Shown piece by piece: positions 1-8,482 of a DNA stretch of 64,000 bases; position 1 is the stretch's first letter; each line of letters begins with the position of its first letter. The notes below the pieces were generated by a model that made no database searches, was not told the DNA's origin, and was given only the letters and a program-made list of their open reading frames with translations. Position numbers and translations under genes: made by a program. Source of the stretch: Enterocloster clostridioformis (GTDB lineage: Bacteria; Bacillota; Clostridia; Lachnospirales; Lachnospiraceae). The DNA is taken from the NCBI RefSeq assembly GCF_020297485.1, contig NZ_JAIWZC010000001.1, positions 1,798,001 through 1,862,000 on the forward strand, in the 5' to 3' direction.

Positions 1-1129
1 TAATTCCGTAATAATGATAATAACCAGTCAGTACTTCATTTAGTTTCTTTACTATCCTGTTTATCTCCAGAAACCTCATGTCTCTTATCATGGCGTTTAT
101 TTCCCTGCTTTTCTTTGCAAGCTTTTTCTTACTGGTTTTCCTCTTTACTCTGAACTTTCCCGTCCTGCCATGCGAACAGTAATGCGTGAATCCCAGGAAT
201 GTGAACGTCTCCGGCCTCCCTTTTCCCCGGTCTTTCCGGTTACTTTCTGCGAATCGGCCAAATTCAATCAACCTTGTCTTGCTTTCCTCCAATTCTAGTC
301 CAAAGTACTTCATTCTGCGCTTTAAGTGTTCATAAAATATTTCTGCATCTGATTTATATTGGAAGCATCCCACAAAATCATCCGCATAGACTACCAGCCC
401 CGCATATCCTCTCATCACTGGCTGTACTTTCTCCCTGAACCACCATATCAGCACATAGTGCATATATATATTGGCTATGACCGGGGAGCAGTCCGAGCCT
501 TGGCCTGCCCCTTCTTCTGTCTCCTCATATCTGAAATCTCTCATGATTCCCGCTTTCAGCATCCGTCTTACCAGTCTGATAATGGTCGGGTCTTTTATCC
601 GCGATTCTATGAACTTTACTATCCATTCATGGTCTAAATGGTCGAAAAACCCTTTAATGTCTGCGTCCAGCACCCAATTCGTCTTTTCCCTTTCCAGCAT
701 CCCATTCAGTCTCCTTAATGCCATGTGGCAGTTCCTTCCTGGGCGGAATCCCATCATTTCTTCGTAGAAATGGGGCTCGAACACTGCTTCCAGTATTCGC
801 CTTAGCGCTTCCTGTACTAACTTATCCTCATAGCAGGATATACTGAGCGGGCGGGTCTTTCCATTTTCTTTTGGTATTTCCACCCGTTTTGCCGGTTTGG
901 GCTTGTATGCCTTCTTCTTCATTTTCCTGATTAATTCATCTAAGTTTTCTTCCAAATTTACTTCGTAGTCCTCTTTGGTAATTCCATCAATTCCTACCGC
1001 TTTCTTTCCATCCATCTCCTTGTGGCATTCTTTCAGTAACTCTTTATTAATCAGATGCCCTATGGACGTAAATACCATTTCCGGATGTTCGCTTGACAAC
1101 TGTGATATTCTCGCCAATTTCGTTTCCAT
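1..1129 (-). CDS. Group II intron reverse transcriptase/maturase (LtrA type), C-terminus off window
   Basis: An open frame starts at ATG 1129 after the ribosome site AGGAG and stays open to base 1. It shows the expected order: an N-terminal KKAVGIDGITK block, KPKPAKRVEIPK (RT1), GFRPGRNCH (RT2), VLDADIKGFFD with the first catalytic Asp (RT3), a GAGQGSDCSP block (RT4) and the YADD catalytic pair within VVYADDFVG (RT5). A maturase-type segment with GFTHYC follows. The protein acts with the intron RNA in splicing and retrohoming. It is only about 39% identical by eye at motif level to the 49 kb maturase. Whether a DNA endonuclease domain is present cannot be judged because the 3' end is missing. 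Confidence 0.9.
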   Translation of the reverse strand, partial: METKLARISQLSSEHPEMVFTSIGHLINKELLKECHKEMDGKKAVGIDGITKEDYEVNLEENLDELIRKMKKKAYKPKPAKRVEIPKENGKTRPLSISCYEDKLVQEALRRILEAVFEPHFYEEMMGFRPGRNCHMALRRLNGMLEREKTNWVLDADIKGFFDHLDHEWIVKFIESRIKDPTIIRLVRRMLKAGIMRDFRYEETEEGAGQGSDCSPVIANIYMHYVLIWWFREKVQPVMRGYAGLVVYADDFVGCFQYKSDAEIFYEHLKRRMKYFGLELEESKTRLIEFGRFAESNRKDRGKGRPETFTFLGFTHYCSHGRTGKFRVKRKTSKKKLAKKSREINAMIRDMRFLEINRIVKKLNEVLTGYYHYYGI

Positions 1130-1636
1130 AATTTCTCCTGTCTCTGCGTACAGATTATGTTTCCTCTTTGATATGACTTTGCATGGCTGACCTGCGAGGA
1201 CAGGTCTCTCTCGACTTCCACCGCTTTTTTTTGCTGTGTACTATTCGGCCATCCGACTTCTGCCGGCCATTTACGGTTCTCCTTTCTACCGTTGTTCCGT
1301 ATACCGGGCTTACGCAACCTGCCCGGAGCCTGGCAGACCTCCCCAGTTGACTTAAAATCCTTGATTACATGACCAGCCTTAAAACCCCGGGGAAGCAGCT
1401 GCATTCTCGCTCTTAACGACTACAGCTGTGTTGCTTTCAGTGTATAGGAGCACTTCTGCCTTCCCAATTTCATTTTAATATCGAAGCTATATACGGCTAT
1501 GCCCTGCAATCCCGCTGTCTACGCTTAGCAGGCAACATCGCTGCTGTCCACCCAAGACTCGCTTGATGCGGTATAGCTTGTACCTTACACCGTGGGACTC
1601 TCACCCACTAAATTTCAAGCCCTTAGCTGGGCGCAC
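1..1636 (-). mobile_element. Group II intron, 5' part (3' end outside window)
   Basis: The complement strand begins at 1636 with the conserved intron start GTGCGCCCAGC, followed by a structured non-coding leader of about 500 bases and then an intron reverse transcriptase that runs off the window. Group II introns are self-splicing retroelements whose encoded maturase copies the RNA into new DNA sites. The exon upstream (about 1637-1796) is AT-rich debris behind a truncated flavodoxin gene, so the intron landed in an already damaged region. Domains V and VI cannot be seen, so the subclass is not settled. It is a different lineage from the intron at 48.2-50.1 kb. Confidence 0.85.
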
Positions 1637-1796
1637 CCTATAATACAAAAAACTGGTTCAGAAATCTTTTTTACCAGCTTAGTAAATCTATACCAACGTA
1701 ATACACTTATTCTTCTCGTTTGTGCATACAGTTCCTATTTTCCAACATTTTCAAACGCTATGCACACAATACACAATTAAAACCATACTCCATTTT

Positions 1797-2048
1797 AGGG
1801 AATCCCACAAAGACCGTATCATACTGCTCCATATCCGCCACCTGATTGCCAATGGCCGGTCAGTAGGACGGGTCATTCATCTCCACGCTGCTGCGACTCT
1901 TCTTATTTGTCCAGTCCAGGTCAGCGGATGAATACGGCTCTGCGGGCTGTATTTCGTGCAAATCAGCACCTGTTACCTGTGCCAATGACTTTGCCAGCTT
2001 AGCAGTGACGCCGCTGGCGGAAAAAAATGCTACTAATGTTTTACTCAT
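1797..2048 (-). pseudogene. Flavodoxin fragment with in-frame stop
   Basis: Starts at ATG 2048 after GGAGG and reads like a flavodoxin: [20 protein letters not shown] is the FMN phosphate-binding loop, followed by a DADLDW-like segment and [17 protein letters not shown] at 1860-1862 interrupts the frame. Reading through it gives PAIGNQVADMEQYDTVFVGFP, the next flavodoxin block. Homology then ends at about 1797, where unrelated DNA leads into the group II intron. So the gene carries a nonsense change (probably CGA to TGA) and has lost its C-terminal half. Flavodoxins are small electron carriers; this copy cannot bind FMN fully. Confidence 0.8.
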
Positions 2049-2284
2049 CGTGTTTTCCTCCCTGATTCATATTAATTTTTATCATCCGGTTCTCATATAA
2101 ACTGTTTCCATGAGTTCCCAAGTCATTCCTCAGCTGAACTAACCGCCTTTCCAATTCCAGTGACAGACAGCAGCACATTATAAAGGGTGGATGCAGCCTG
2201 TATCCGTCCTCTCCATCCTCCAATGCATTCAGGACGGTTTCCGGGAGTTAACCAATTCTTCACCTTTTACTATGTATGTATCAT

Positions 2285-3109
2285 TTACCTGCGGCCCAGC
2301 TGCCAAAAGGCAACCGCGCTTGCTGCTGCAACATTTAAGGAATCCACGCCATGGGACATGGGAATGCGGACCGTGTAATCGCAGTCAGCAATGGTCCCTG
2401 CTGCCAGCCCGTCCCCTTCCGTGCCCAGGATAATGGCCAGCTTTTCCTCTGACATCAATCCTGCATCATCAATGCTGACAGAATCATCATTTAAAGCCAT
2501 TGCCGCAGTCTTAAATCCCAGCTCATGCAAACGTCCAATTCCCTCCTGAGGCCAGGATAACCCGCTGTCCAGAAACGTCCAGGGTATCTGGAATACAGTC
2601 CCCATGCTCACCCGGATGGCACGGCGGTACAGAGGATTGCTGCAGGCAGATGTCAGCAGGACTCCATCCATGTTCAGGGCTGCAGCGGAACGGAATATGG
2701 CACCTACATTGGTGGGATTCATGACATGTTCCAGCACAGCAATCCGCCGCGCGCCTGCACAGATTTCCTCAGGCCCGGGCATAGGCGGACGGTACATTGC
2801 GCACAGCATCCCCCGCGTAAGATGAAATCCGGTCAGCTGTGTCAGCACATCAAATTCTGCTGCATACACAGGAATATCACCGCAGCGCCTGATGATTTCC
2901 CTGGCCTGGCTTTCCACATGCTTCATTTCCATCAGCATGGATATGGGTACGCACCCCGCGTCCAGAGCGCGCTCTATGACCTTGGGACTTTCCGCTATAA
3001 AAATGCCCTTGTCCGGTTCGTGGCGGTTCAGCAGCTGCCCCTCTGTAAGCCGGGCGTAAACATCAAGCTCCGGAGCGGCAAAATCGGTTATCTCAATTAT
3101 ATTTGGCAT
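2285..3109 (-). CDS. SpoU/TrmH-family RNA 2'-O-ribose methyltransferase
   Basis: A 274-residue protein with the three SpoU motifs. Motif 1 is NPTNVGAIFRSAAAL at about residues 131-145, with the conserved Asn and Arg. Motif 2 is LGTEGDGL at about 228. Motif 3 is IPMSHGVDSLNVAAA near the C-terminus, forming the trefoil-knot AdoMet site. The first 100 residues form an L30e-like substrate-binding domain. It should methylate a ribose 2'-OH in rRNA or tRNA; the exact target cannot be read from sequence. The length is normal and the frame intact. It stands alone, and its start is preceded by a GGAG-like site at 3117. Confidence 0.9.
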   Translation of the reverse strand: MPNIIEITDFAAPELDVYARLTEGQLLNRHEPDKGIFIAESPKVIERALDAGCVPISMLMEMKHVESQAREIIRRCGDIPVYAAEFDVLTQLTGFHLTRGMLCAMYRPPMPGPEEICAGARRIAVLEHVMNPTNVGAIFRSAAALNMDGVLLTSACSNPLYRRAIRVSMGTVFQIPWTFLDSGLSWPQEGIGRLHELGFKTAAMALNDDSVSIDDAGLMSEEKLAIILGTEGDGLAAGTIADCDYTVRIPMSHGVDSLNVAAASAVAFWQLGRR

Positions 3110-3126
3110 ATGGTATCTCCTGGTTT

Positions 3127-3154
3127 CCTTTTGTTGGTTACCTTTTGTTGGTTA
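3127..3154. repeat. Exact tandem duplication of a 14-mer
   Basis: CCTTTTGTTGGTTA occurs twice in direct succession (3127-3140 and 3141-3154) in the 5' flank of the methyltransferase gene. No dyad or known operator is apparent. It may be a slippage duplication. Confidence 0.6.
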
Positions 3155-3484
3155 CTATTATTGTTTTCCCCTTCTGATTGTTTATTATAGTATATAGCGT
3201 CCTGAGAATCCATGGTTTTCTGAAAAAAGACAGGACAAAACACTTGGTTTTACAGTGATAAGGAAGCATTTGTACTAACACATCACCTAGGATTTACCGC
3301 ATAAATGCAGGGCAAATCGCCCCTATTGCGTAACATACCATACACCCCTGTTGAAATGCCCTTGATATTTGAACAAATGCTTAATGCGTGTGCTGCAATG
3401 CTGCAAAACGGTGTTTACGGCTTCCGGCTCTCCGGCGACTGCTCACAGCAGAAGATTTTCCGTAATACCCATGAAGCGATGGAA

Positions 3485-3570
3485 AAGGAAATGAAGCGCA
3501 GGCGGCGCTGGTTGGAGAGGCAAAGAAACGGATTGCGGAACTTGACCGTATTTTCAACCGCCCTGGCTAA
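3485..3570 (+). pseudogene. Fragment of large serine recombinase (coiled-coil/DUF4368-type region)
   Basis: One frame reads EAQAALVGEAKKRIAELDRI followed by FNRPG and a stop at 3568. This resembles the helical AKKRIAELD segment near the C-terminus of Tn4451/TnpX-type large serine recombinases. Nothing before or after it in any frame continues the match, so it is a short relic of a lost conjugative or mobilisable element. The identification rests on about 25 residues and is tentative. Confidence 0.35.
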
Positions 3571-3627
3571 TGCAACAATGGCGGTAATGACATATACTTC
3601 CATTTTAATCAAAAAGAGGGTTTAATT

Positions 3628-4141
3628 CCCCGCAGCTTGCTGCGTAACAAACTTTTTCAAGACATGGAGGAAGAGATATACTAGAGGAAAAAGGAAAGGA
3701 GAAATTGTGCGATGAGTGAAACAATACTGTAGATAGGGTAATCAAAGAAACGTGTGAGGGAATTCAGGAAAGGTATGAAATAAGATTTTTGGAAGTAGGT
3801 ACAGATAAAGACCATGTACATTTTCTTATCCAGTCAGTGCCTGCATATAGTCCAAAAAAAATCATCCAAATAGTGAAGAGCATCATAGCCCGGGAGGTGT
3901 TCGCGAAATGTCCACAAGTGAAGAAAAAATTGTGGGGAGGAGAATTCTGGACAGATGGCTATTACGTAGCAACGGTGAGTGAACATGGGAATGAGCAAAT
4001 CATAAGTAGATATGTGAAAGAACAGGGACAGGAAAAAAATTATAAAACAATCTATAAAAACGTAGAGAAAACAAAGCAGTATAGCATATGGGATTATATG
4101 TAGAGGTTGCAACCTTCGATACCCCGCAGCTTGCTGCGGGG
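3628..4141 (+). mobile_element. IS200-type remnant bounded by similar hairpins
   Basis: The left boundary holds CCCCGCAGCTTGCTGCG (3628-3644). The right boundary holds the full hairpin CCCCGCAGCTTGCTGCGGGG (4122-4141). Between them lies a 5'-deleted IS200 transposase. Subterminal hairpins are what TnpA recognises in single-strand IS200/IS605 transposition. The element is probably inactive because the transposase lacks its N-terminus. Confidence 0.6.
3732..4103 (+). pseudogene. tnpA: IS200 family Y1 (HUH) transposase TnpA, N-terminally deleted
   Basis: The frame begins abruptly with DRVIKETCEGIQ and includes the HUH pair in DKDHVHFLIQ, the catalytic-tyrosine helix GGEFWTDGYYVATV and the family C-terminus. 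The expected first strand, about 30-45 residues, is missing. A start-like ATG at 3713 is out of frame and closes after a few codons, suggesting an internal deletion fused the original start to the middle of the gene. Y1 transposases cut and join single-stranded DNA at hairpins. HUH and Tyr are present, but loss of the N-terminal strand should inactivate the fold. Confidence 0.8.
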
Positions 4142-4182
4142 TAGTTCATTGATTTTGGGCATCATCTTTACTTCCTTCTGTT

Positions 4183-5316
4183 TTATGTAAAATCAGCCTG
4201 GCAATACATTACCTTGCCGCCTTTTATGGTCATTTGCGGAACAATGACCTGATGTCCGGTAAATGTATGTCCATTCCGGTCGCTGTAACATACCTCCTTT
4301 TCTACCAGCTTAAGAATGGCCACATCCGCAGTACTGCCCATGTCCAGGGACGCCAGTTCTTCCCTTCCAATCAGCTGTGCCGGGCAGACGGTTGCTGCAT
4401 CCAGCACCTTTTCCAGGCACATTCCCATATCCAGATATTTGCTCATTATCCTTGGCAGGCTGTGAAGGGGCTGGAGATAAAAACCAGCGGTATTGATGTC
4501 AGAACTGATAATGTCCGGTATAAATCCCTGTTTCACGGCCTTCCGGGAGATCTCCAGGTCATAATTATTACAGCCGTTGCTGGCATCAAATAATACTCCC
4601 CTCTCCCTGGCATCCATGATTCCTTTTCGAACCGCTCCGTTCTCATCCAGAATCGTTTCTCTGCCCTTTCCCTGATAGACATGACATATCACGTCTTTCC
4701 TGCGCAGCATCCCTGCAAGCTTCTCCAAATCCATCGCGGGGTCCGTGATATGTACGCATATATTACAGCCAAGTTCCTCTGCAACCGCAACCGTAGCTCT
4801 CAGGGATTTCTCCGCCTCATTCTCCCCGATGATGTCCGCTGACAGTCTCAGTTTCAGGCCTACCAGGTTGTCCGGGTATGTCCTGAACAATGCGCGTATT
4901 TTGTCACGGTCAAAATACCGTTCCTCCAGGCGTTCCGGATACTGATTCGTGGTCTGGCCCCCGCTTCCCATAAGGAGCATGTTCAGAATACGCACATCGC
5001 TGAAAGACATCACGCTCCTGCGGTACATCTCGTAATTGGCAGCGCCGCAGCTTCCTCCGTCCACAACGGTGGTGATTCCGCATGGAAAGGAAGCCGCGTC
5101 CGGATTTACACCGTTTTCTGTACCATGGTTAAAATAATGAACATGGTAATCAATCAGTCCTGCTGTGACGATACAACCAGAAGCATCCACCACCTCACAG
5201 TCTCCTGACGGGAGTCCTTCCATAATCCTTCCATTCTTAACCGCAATATCCTTATAGCTCCATTCATGCCTGGCCGGATTATATACTTTTCCACTTCTGA
5301 TTAATAATGTTTCCAC
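4183..5316 (-). CDS. Dihydroorotase-like amidohydrolase/deacetylase (metal-dependent)
   Basis: A 377-residue amidohydrolase-superfamily protein. Metal ligands are visible: HVH in GLIDYHVHYF (about residues 58-60), the carbamylatable lysine in VGLKLRL (about 154), His in CVHITD, His in ICHVYQGKG and Asp in ISSDIN. The pattern matches the poorly characterised EF0837/AHA_3915-type group that hydrolyses cyclic amides or N-acyl/carbamoyl compounds. It is the last gene of the TRAP operon, 11 bases after the DctP stop, so it probably acts on the imported compound. Start ATG 5316 is near GGAG. The substrate is unknown. Confidence 0.85.
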   Translation of the reverse strand: METLLIRSGKVYNPARHEWSYKDIAVKNGRIMEGLPSGDCEVVDASGCIVTAGLIDYHVHYFNHGTENGVNPDAASFPCGITTVVDGGSCGAANYEMYRRSVMSFSDVRILNMLLMGSGGQTTNQYPERLEERYFDRDKIRALFRTYPDNLVGLKLRLSADIIGENEAEKSLRATVAVAEELGCNICVHITDPAMDLEKLAGMLRRKDVICHVYQGKGRETILDENGAVRKGIMDARERGVLFDASNGCNNYDLEISRKAVKQGFIPDIISSDINTAGFYLQPLHSLPRIMSKYLDMGMCLEKVLDAATVCPAQLIGREELASLDMGSTADVAILKLVEKEVCYSDRNGHTFTGHQVIVPQMTIKGGKVMYCQADFT

Positions 5317-5327
5317 CTGTTTACTCC

Positions 5328-6443
5328 TTATTCCGCTTCATTGATTGCTGCCAGCAGCTGATCCACAAGCTCATCACCCGTGTTTTCCCTTACCATGTCA
5401 TAAACCACGGATGCTTTTTCTTTTAACTCTCCCATCACCTTGTCGTCCAGGACAATTATCTCACATCCGGCGTCCTCACATGTTTTCTTATATTCCGCTA
5501 TGCTCTCATCTGCCTTGCTGTTCGCATAGGCCGTTGCCTCCTCAGCACATTCATCCACAAGAACCCTTACATCTTCCGGAAGGCCCTGATATAAATTGTA
5601 ATTCATGAAAAATGTAATAATATGCCCGATATGATTTGTCTCAATTACATACTTCTGGACCTCCTGCATATTGTTGCCCACGATATTCATATAAGGATTC
5701 TCCTCCCCGTCAATGGTTCCCTGCGAAAGTCCCATAAACACTTCCGTAAACTGCATAGGAGTTGCCGCTGCGCCAAGGGCATTCCAATACGCAATGTGAT
5801 ACTGATTCGTCATGACACGAATCTTCTGGCCTGATAAATCAGCCAGCTGATGAACTGGTTTGTTGGAGGTAAGCTGTCTGAAGCCGGCATCGGAAAAGCC
5901 CAGCATCTCAATTCCTCCCTGATTATTATATTCATCCAAAGCACTTACAAGGCCACCGCTCAGCACGGCTCTCATCTGTTCCACATCGGCAAAAAGATTT
6001 GGCATGTCAAAAACAGCGTAGGAAGGTATGAAGTCAACAAGGTCTGTCGTCATGCCTGTACCGATGTCAATGGAACCGCCGATAACTGCTTCCGTAAATT
6101 CGGTTGTATTGCCCAGCTGCCCTCCGGGGTAAATGTCAACCGTAATCCTTCCCCCTGACCGTTCATCCAGGAGTTCAGCAAATTTTTCAACCATCATGTA
6201 ATTTATAGTATTTTCAGCCACCGACATGGCCGCTGTCCAGTGATATTCCGGAAATTCTCCTGTGGTTTTGGGCGCCGGGCCATCGTCCTCTGCCTGTGCT
6301 TCTGCCTGTGCTTTTACTTGCGTTTCTGTCTGGGGAGTTCCGGAAGAACTGCTTCCTTTTCCTCCATCACTTTCTGAGGAACCGCATCCCGCCAGGGATA
6401 TAACCATAGACACTGCCACCATTACCGCTAATTTTCTCATCAC
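5328..6443 (-). CDS. TRAP transporter solute-binding lipoprotein (DctP family)
   Basis: A 371-residue extracytoplasmic receptor. The N-terminal lipoprotein signal ends in the lipobox LAGC (Cys about 20), followed by a low-complexity Ser/Gly/Gln/Glu linker typical of surface-anchored binding proteins. The family signature is present: the AVIGGSIDIGTG region, GFSDAGFRQLTSN, and QGTIDGEENPYMNI, where the conserved Arg and Asn/Glu contact carboxylate ligands. It delivers substrate to the DctQ/DctM permease encoded immediately upstream. The operon order Q-M-P-amidohydrolase is seen directly. The carboxylate-like ligand is family knowledge, not proof. Confidence 0.93.
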   Translation of the reverse strand: MMRKLAVMVAVSMVISLAGCGSSESDGGKGSSSSGTPQTETQVKAQAEAQAEDDGPAPKTTGEFPEYHWTAAMSVAENTINYMMVEKFAELLDERSGGRITVDIYPGGQLGNTTEFTEAVIGGSIDIGTGMTTDLVDFIPSYAVFDMPNLFADVEQMRAVLSGGLVSALDEYNNQGGIEMLGFSDAGFRQLTSNKPVHQLADLSGQKIRVMTNQYHIAYWNALGAAATPMQFTEVFMGLSQGTIDGEENPYMNIVGNNMQEVQKYVIETNHIGHIITFFMNYNLYQGLPEDVRVLVDECAEEATAYANSKADESIAEYKKTCEDAGCEIIVLDDKVMGELKEKASVVYDMVRENTGDELVDQLLAAINEAE

Positions 6444-6473
6444 TATTCTCCTTTTTATAAAATGTGTTTGTTC

Positions 6474-7775
6474 CTAACCAGCCAGGCCAGGCAGGAACAT
6501 GGATATCTGAGGGACAAATACTATTACAAGCAGGGAGATTACAAATGCAATTAAAAATGGAACAGTTGCTTTTGCCAATTTCAGCATTGGTATCTTAGTC
6601 ATGCCTGACGCCACAAACAGGTTGATACCCATGGGAGGTGTCACCATGCCAACCGCCAGGTTACACGTCATAATAATGCCGAAATGAATGGGGTCAACCC
6701 CGACAGCCGTTGCAATCGGCACCAGTATGGGAGTCAAAATCATAATATTGGGGATATTGTCAATGATCATGCCGCATACCAGCATAATCAGGTTCATGAT
6801 TAATAAAATCACGATTTTATTATCAGATACCGCAAGTACGTACTGGCTGATGGACTGGGGGTAACGCAGCATGGTAAGACATCTGGCAAAGGAGGTGGCA
6901 GCCGCAATTACAAACAATATGTTTACATAGGTCTTTGCTCCTGACATGAATACATTTCCAAGATTCCTCAGACTTATGGATTTATAGATGCAGATGCAGA
7001 CAAACAATCCGTAAAACACACTGATGACAGCGGATTCCGTAGGACTGCACATCCCCGAATAAATCGTTCCCAAAATAATGACCGGTGTCAGAAGCGCCCA
7101 AAAGCTGTCCCTTAAAAGCGGCCAAAATCCTCTCTGCCGTATTTCATTATAATTTGTCAGAAGCTTTTCCTTATCTTCCCCGTGCTTCCTGCAGTAATAA
7201 TAACTGTAAACCATCAAACTGAATCCGATCAGAATCCCCGGAATGATTCCCGCGGTAAACAGTTTAGAGGGCGATGCGTTTGCTGCCGCCGAATAAACAA
7301 TATAGGAAATGCTTGGAGGAATAATAACCCCCAGCCCTCCTGCAACCGTCACAATGGATGCAGCGAAAATTTTCTCATATCCCATGCTTACAAGAAACGG
7401 GATGGTCATTGCTCCCACTGCCGATACAGTGGCCGGAGATGAGCCTGAAATAGCCGCGTAAAACATACAGGTAACGATAACGGCACATGGAAAACCGGCT
7501 GTCTTATTGCCGATAAAATACGCAAAGAAATTAAAGAGCCGTTCCGACAGTCCCCCCTCTGCCATAATCATGCCTGATACCATAAACAGGGGAACTGCCA
7601 GCAGCGTAAAGCTGTTCATACCGGCAAACATGCTTCGTGCCACATCCGCCGCGCCATATGGAAAGGACGGATTGATGATGCTCGGAAGTATGGACATGAT
7701 TCCAAAAACACCTCCCACCGGCATGGCGGCGATCAGAAGAACTGACAGCAGGATGAAAAATACACCAATAGCCAT
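6474..7775 (-). CDS. TRAP transporter large permease (DctM)
   Basis: About 433 residues from the ATG at 7775 (MAIGVFFILLSVLL), preceded by GGAGG. This start overlaps the DctQ stop as TAATG, so translation is probably coupled; an earlier start at 7817 would overlap DctQ heavily. About 12 hydrophobic helices are visible. DctM motifs include AISGSSPATVSAVG (first scoop loop), GGLGVIIPPSISYIVY and GMVTPPMGINLFVA. It catalyses Na+-coupled uptake together with DctQ and the binding protein. Confidence 0.93.
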   Translation of the reverse strand: MAIGVFFILLSVLLIAAMPVGGVFGIMSILPSIINPSFPYGAADVARSMFAGMNSFTLLAVPLFMVSGMIMAEGGLSERLFNFFAYFIGNKTAGFPCAVIVTCMFYAAISGSSPATVSAVGAMTIPFLVSMGYEKIFAASIVTVAGGLGVIIPPSISYIVYSAAANASPSKLFTAGIIPGILIGFSLMVYSYYYCRKHGEDKEKLLTNYNEIRQRGFWPLLRDSFWALLTPVIILGTIYSGMCSPTESAVISVFYGLFVCICIYKSISLRNLGNVFMSGAKTYVNILFVIAAATSFARCLTMLRYPQSISQYVLAVSDNKIVILLIMNLIMLVCGMIIDNIPNIMILTPILVPIATAVGVDPIHFGIIMTCNLAVGMVTPPMGINLFVASGMTKIPMLKLAKATVPFLIAFVISLLVIVFVPQISMFLPGLAG

Positions 7776-8269
7776 TATTCCATTACCTCCTTGCTTTTCT
7801 GTCTGCAGACAATACATTTAATAATGACCTGTATATACCGGAATATTGCCAATGCAACCGCAAATCCCATGATTCCATAGAGATATGACAAAGGAATCTG
7901 CAGCGCCGGGCTGGCCTGTTTAATCTTTGCCGCATTCTGGATAATAGTCACTGTTCCTTTCAAAAAACATCCCAGAAATCCAATCATCACCACATCGCAG
8001 GCAATCTCCAGCACACTCTGTACATGTTTTGGAAGAATAGACGCAAATGTGTCTACCTTAATACTTGTCCCCATACGCACAGCACATGGGAGACAGAAAA
8101 ACGCCGACAGCGCCAGACAGTAGCAGCAAACCTCGTCCGACCAGCTGAGTGCATGGTGGAAACAGTAACGCATGATTACATTTGAAAATGACAGCAGACT
8201 CATGATTACCAGAAATATTGCCAGTATTATTAATTCAAAATTCTTATCCAGCCATTTAATACTTTTCAT
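7775..8269 (-). CDS. TRAP transporter small permease (DctQ)
   Basis: A 164-residue membrane protein with four hydrophobic helices. The family segment LSWSDEVCCYCLALSAFFCL holds the conserved W-x-E/D-E, followed by GTSIKVDTF and the AFAVALAIFRY-type last helix. It is the first gene of the operon, with its promoter facing the LysR gene, and its stop overlaps the DctM start by one base (TAATG). Confidence 0.92.
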   Translation of the reverse strand: MKSIKWLDKNFELIILAIFLVIMSLLSFSNVIMRYCFHHALSWSDEVCCYCLALSAFFCLPCAVRMGTSIKVDTFASILPKHVQSVLEIACDVVMIGFLGCFLKGTVTIIQNAAKIKQASPALQIPLSYLYGIMGFAVALAIFRYIQVIIKCIVCRQKSKEVME

Positions 8270-8347
8270 CTTCCCCTCTCCTTTTGTTCATCTTTTTTAA
8301 TTTAATGCATTTTCTTGCTGTGTTTTTATTATATCTGTAGTATAATC

Positions 8348-8393
8348 AGAAGTAAAGTTACTAATAATTACATTTATAAGTAATTTTACTTCT
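8348..8393. promoter_or_regulatory. Large dyad between TRAP operon and LysR gene
   Basis: The arms AGAAGTAAAGTTACT (8348-8362) and AGTAATTTTACTTCT (8379-8393) are inverted and match at 14 of 15 positions around a 16-base AT-rich centre. It lies between the divergent starts, just upstream of a TATAAT-like -10 for the minus-strand TRAP operon. LysR regulators typically bind such dyads, so it is a good candidate operator for the adjacent regulator. Confidence 0.65.
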
Positions 8394-8482
8394 AACAACT
8401 TCGTCGCTTTGCGCACTTACCACCGGGAATGGATGGTGATTTTCCATCCATCTTTGTACAGCTTGGACAAGGGGGATTTTTT

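Noticed and set aside
1060..1404. Minus-strand frame of 114 codons in the intron leader
   Set aside because: It overlaps the maturase start and lies in the structured intron RNA region; composition is not protein-like.
1637..1796. A short VYYVGIDL reading on the minus strand, like the first residues of IS110 transposases
   Set aside because: Only eight residues match before a stop; too short to claim an element.
2041..2223. Minus-strand frame of 60 codons overlapping the flavodoxin start
   Set aside because: It overlaps the flavodoxin ribosome site, has no recognisable motif and an odd Cys-rich middle. Probably non-coding.
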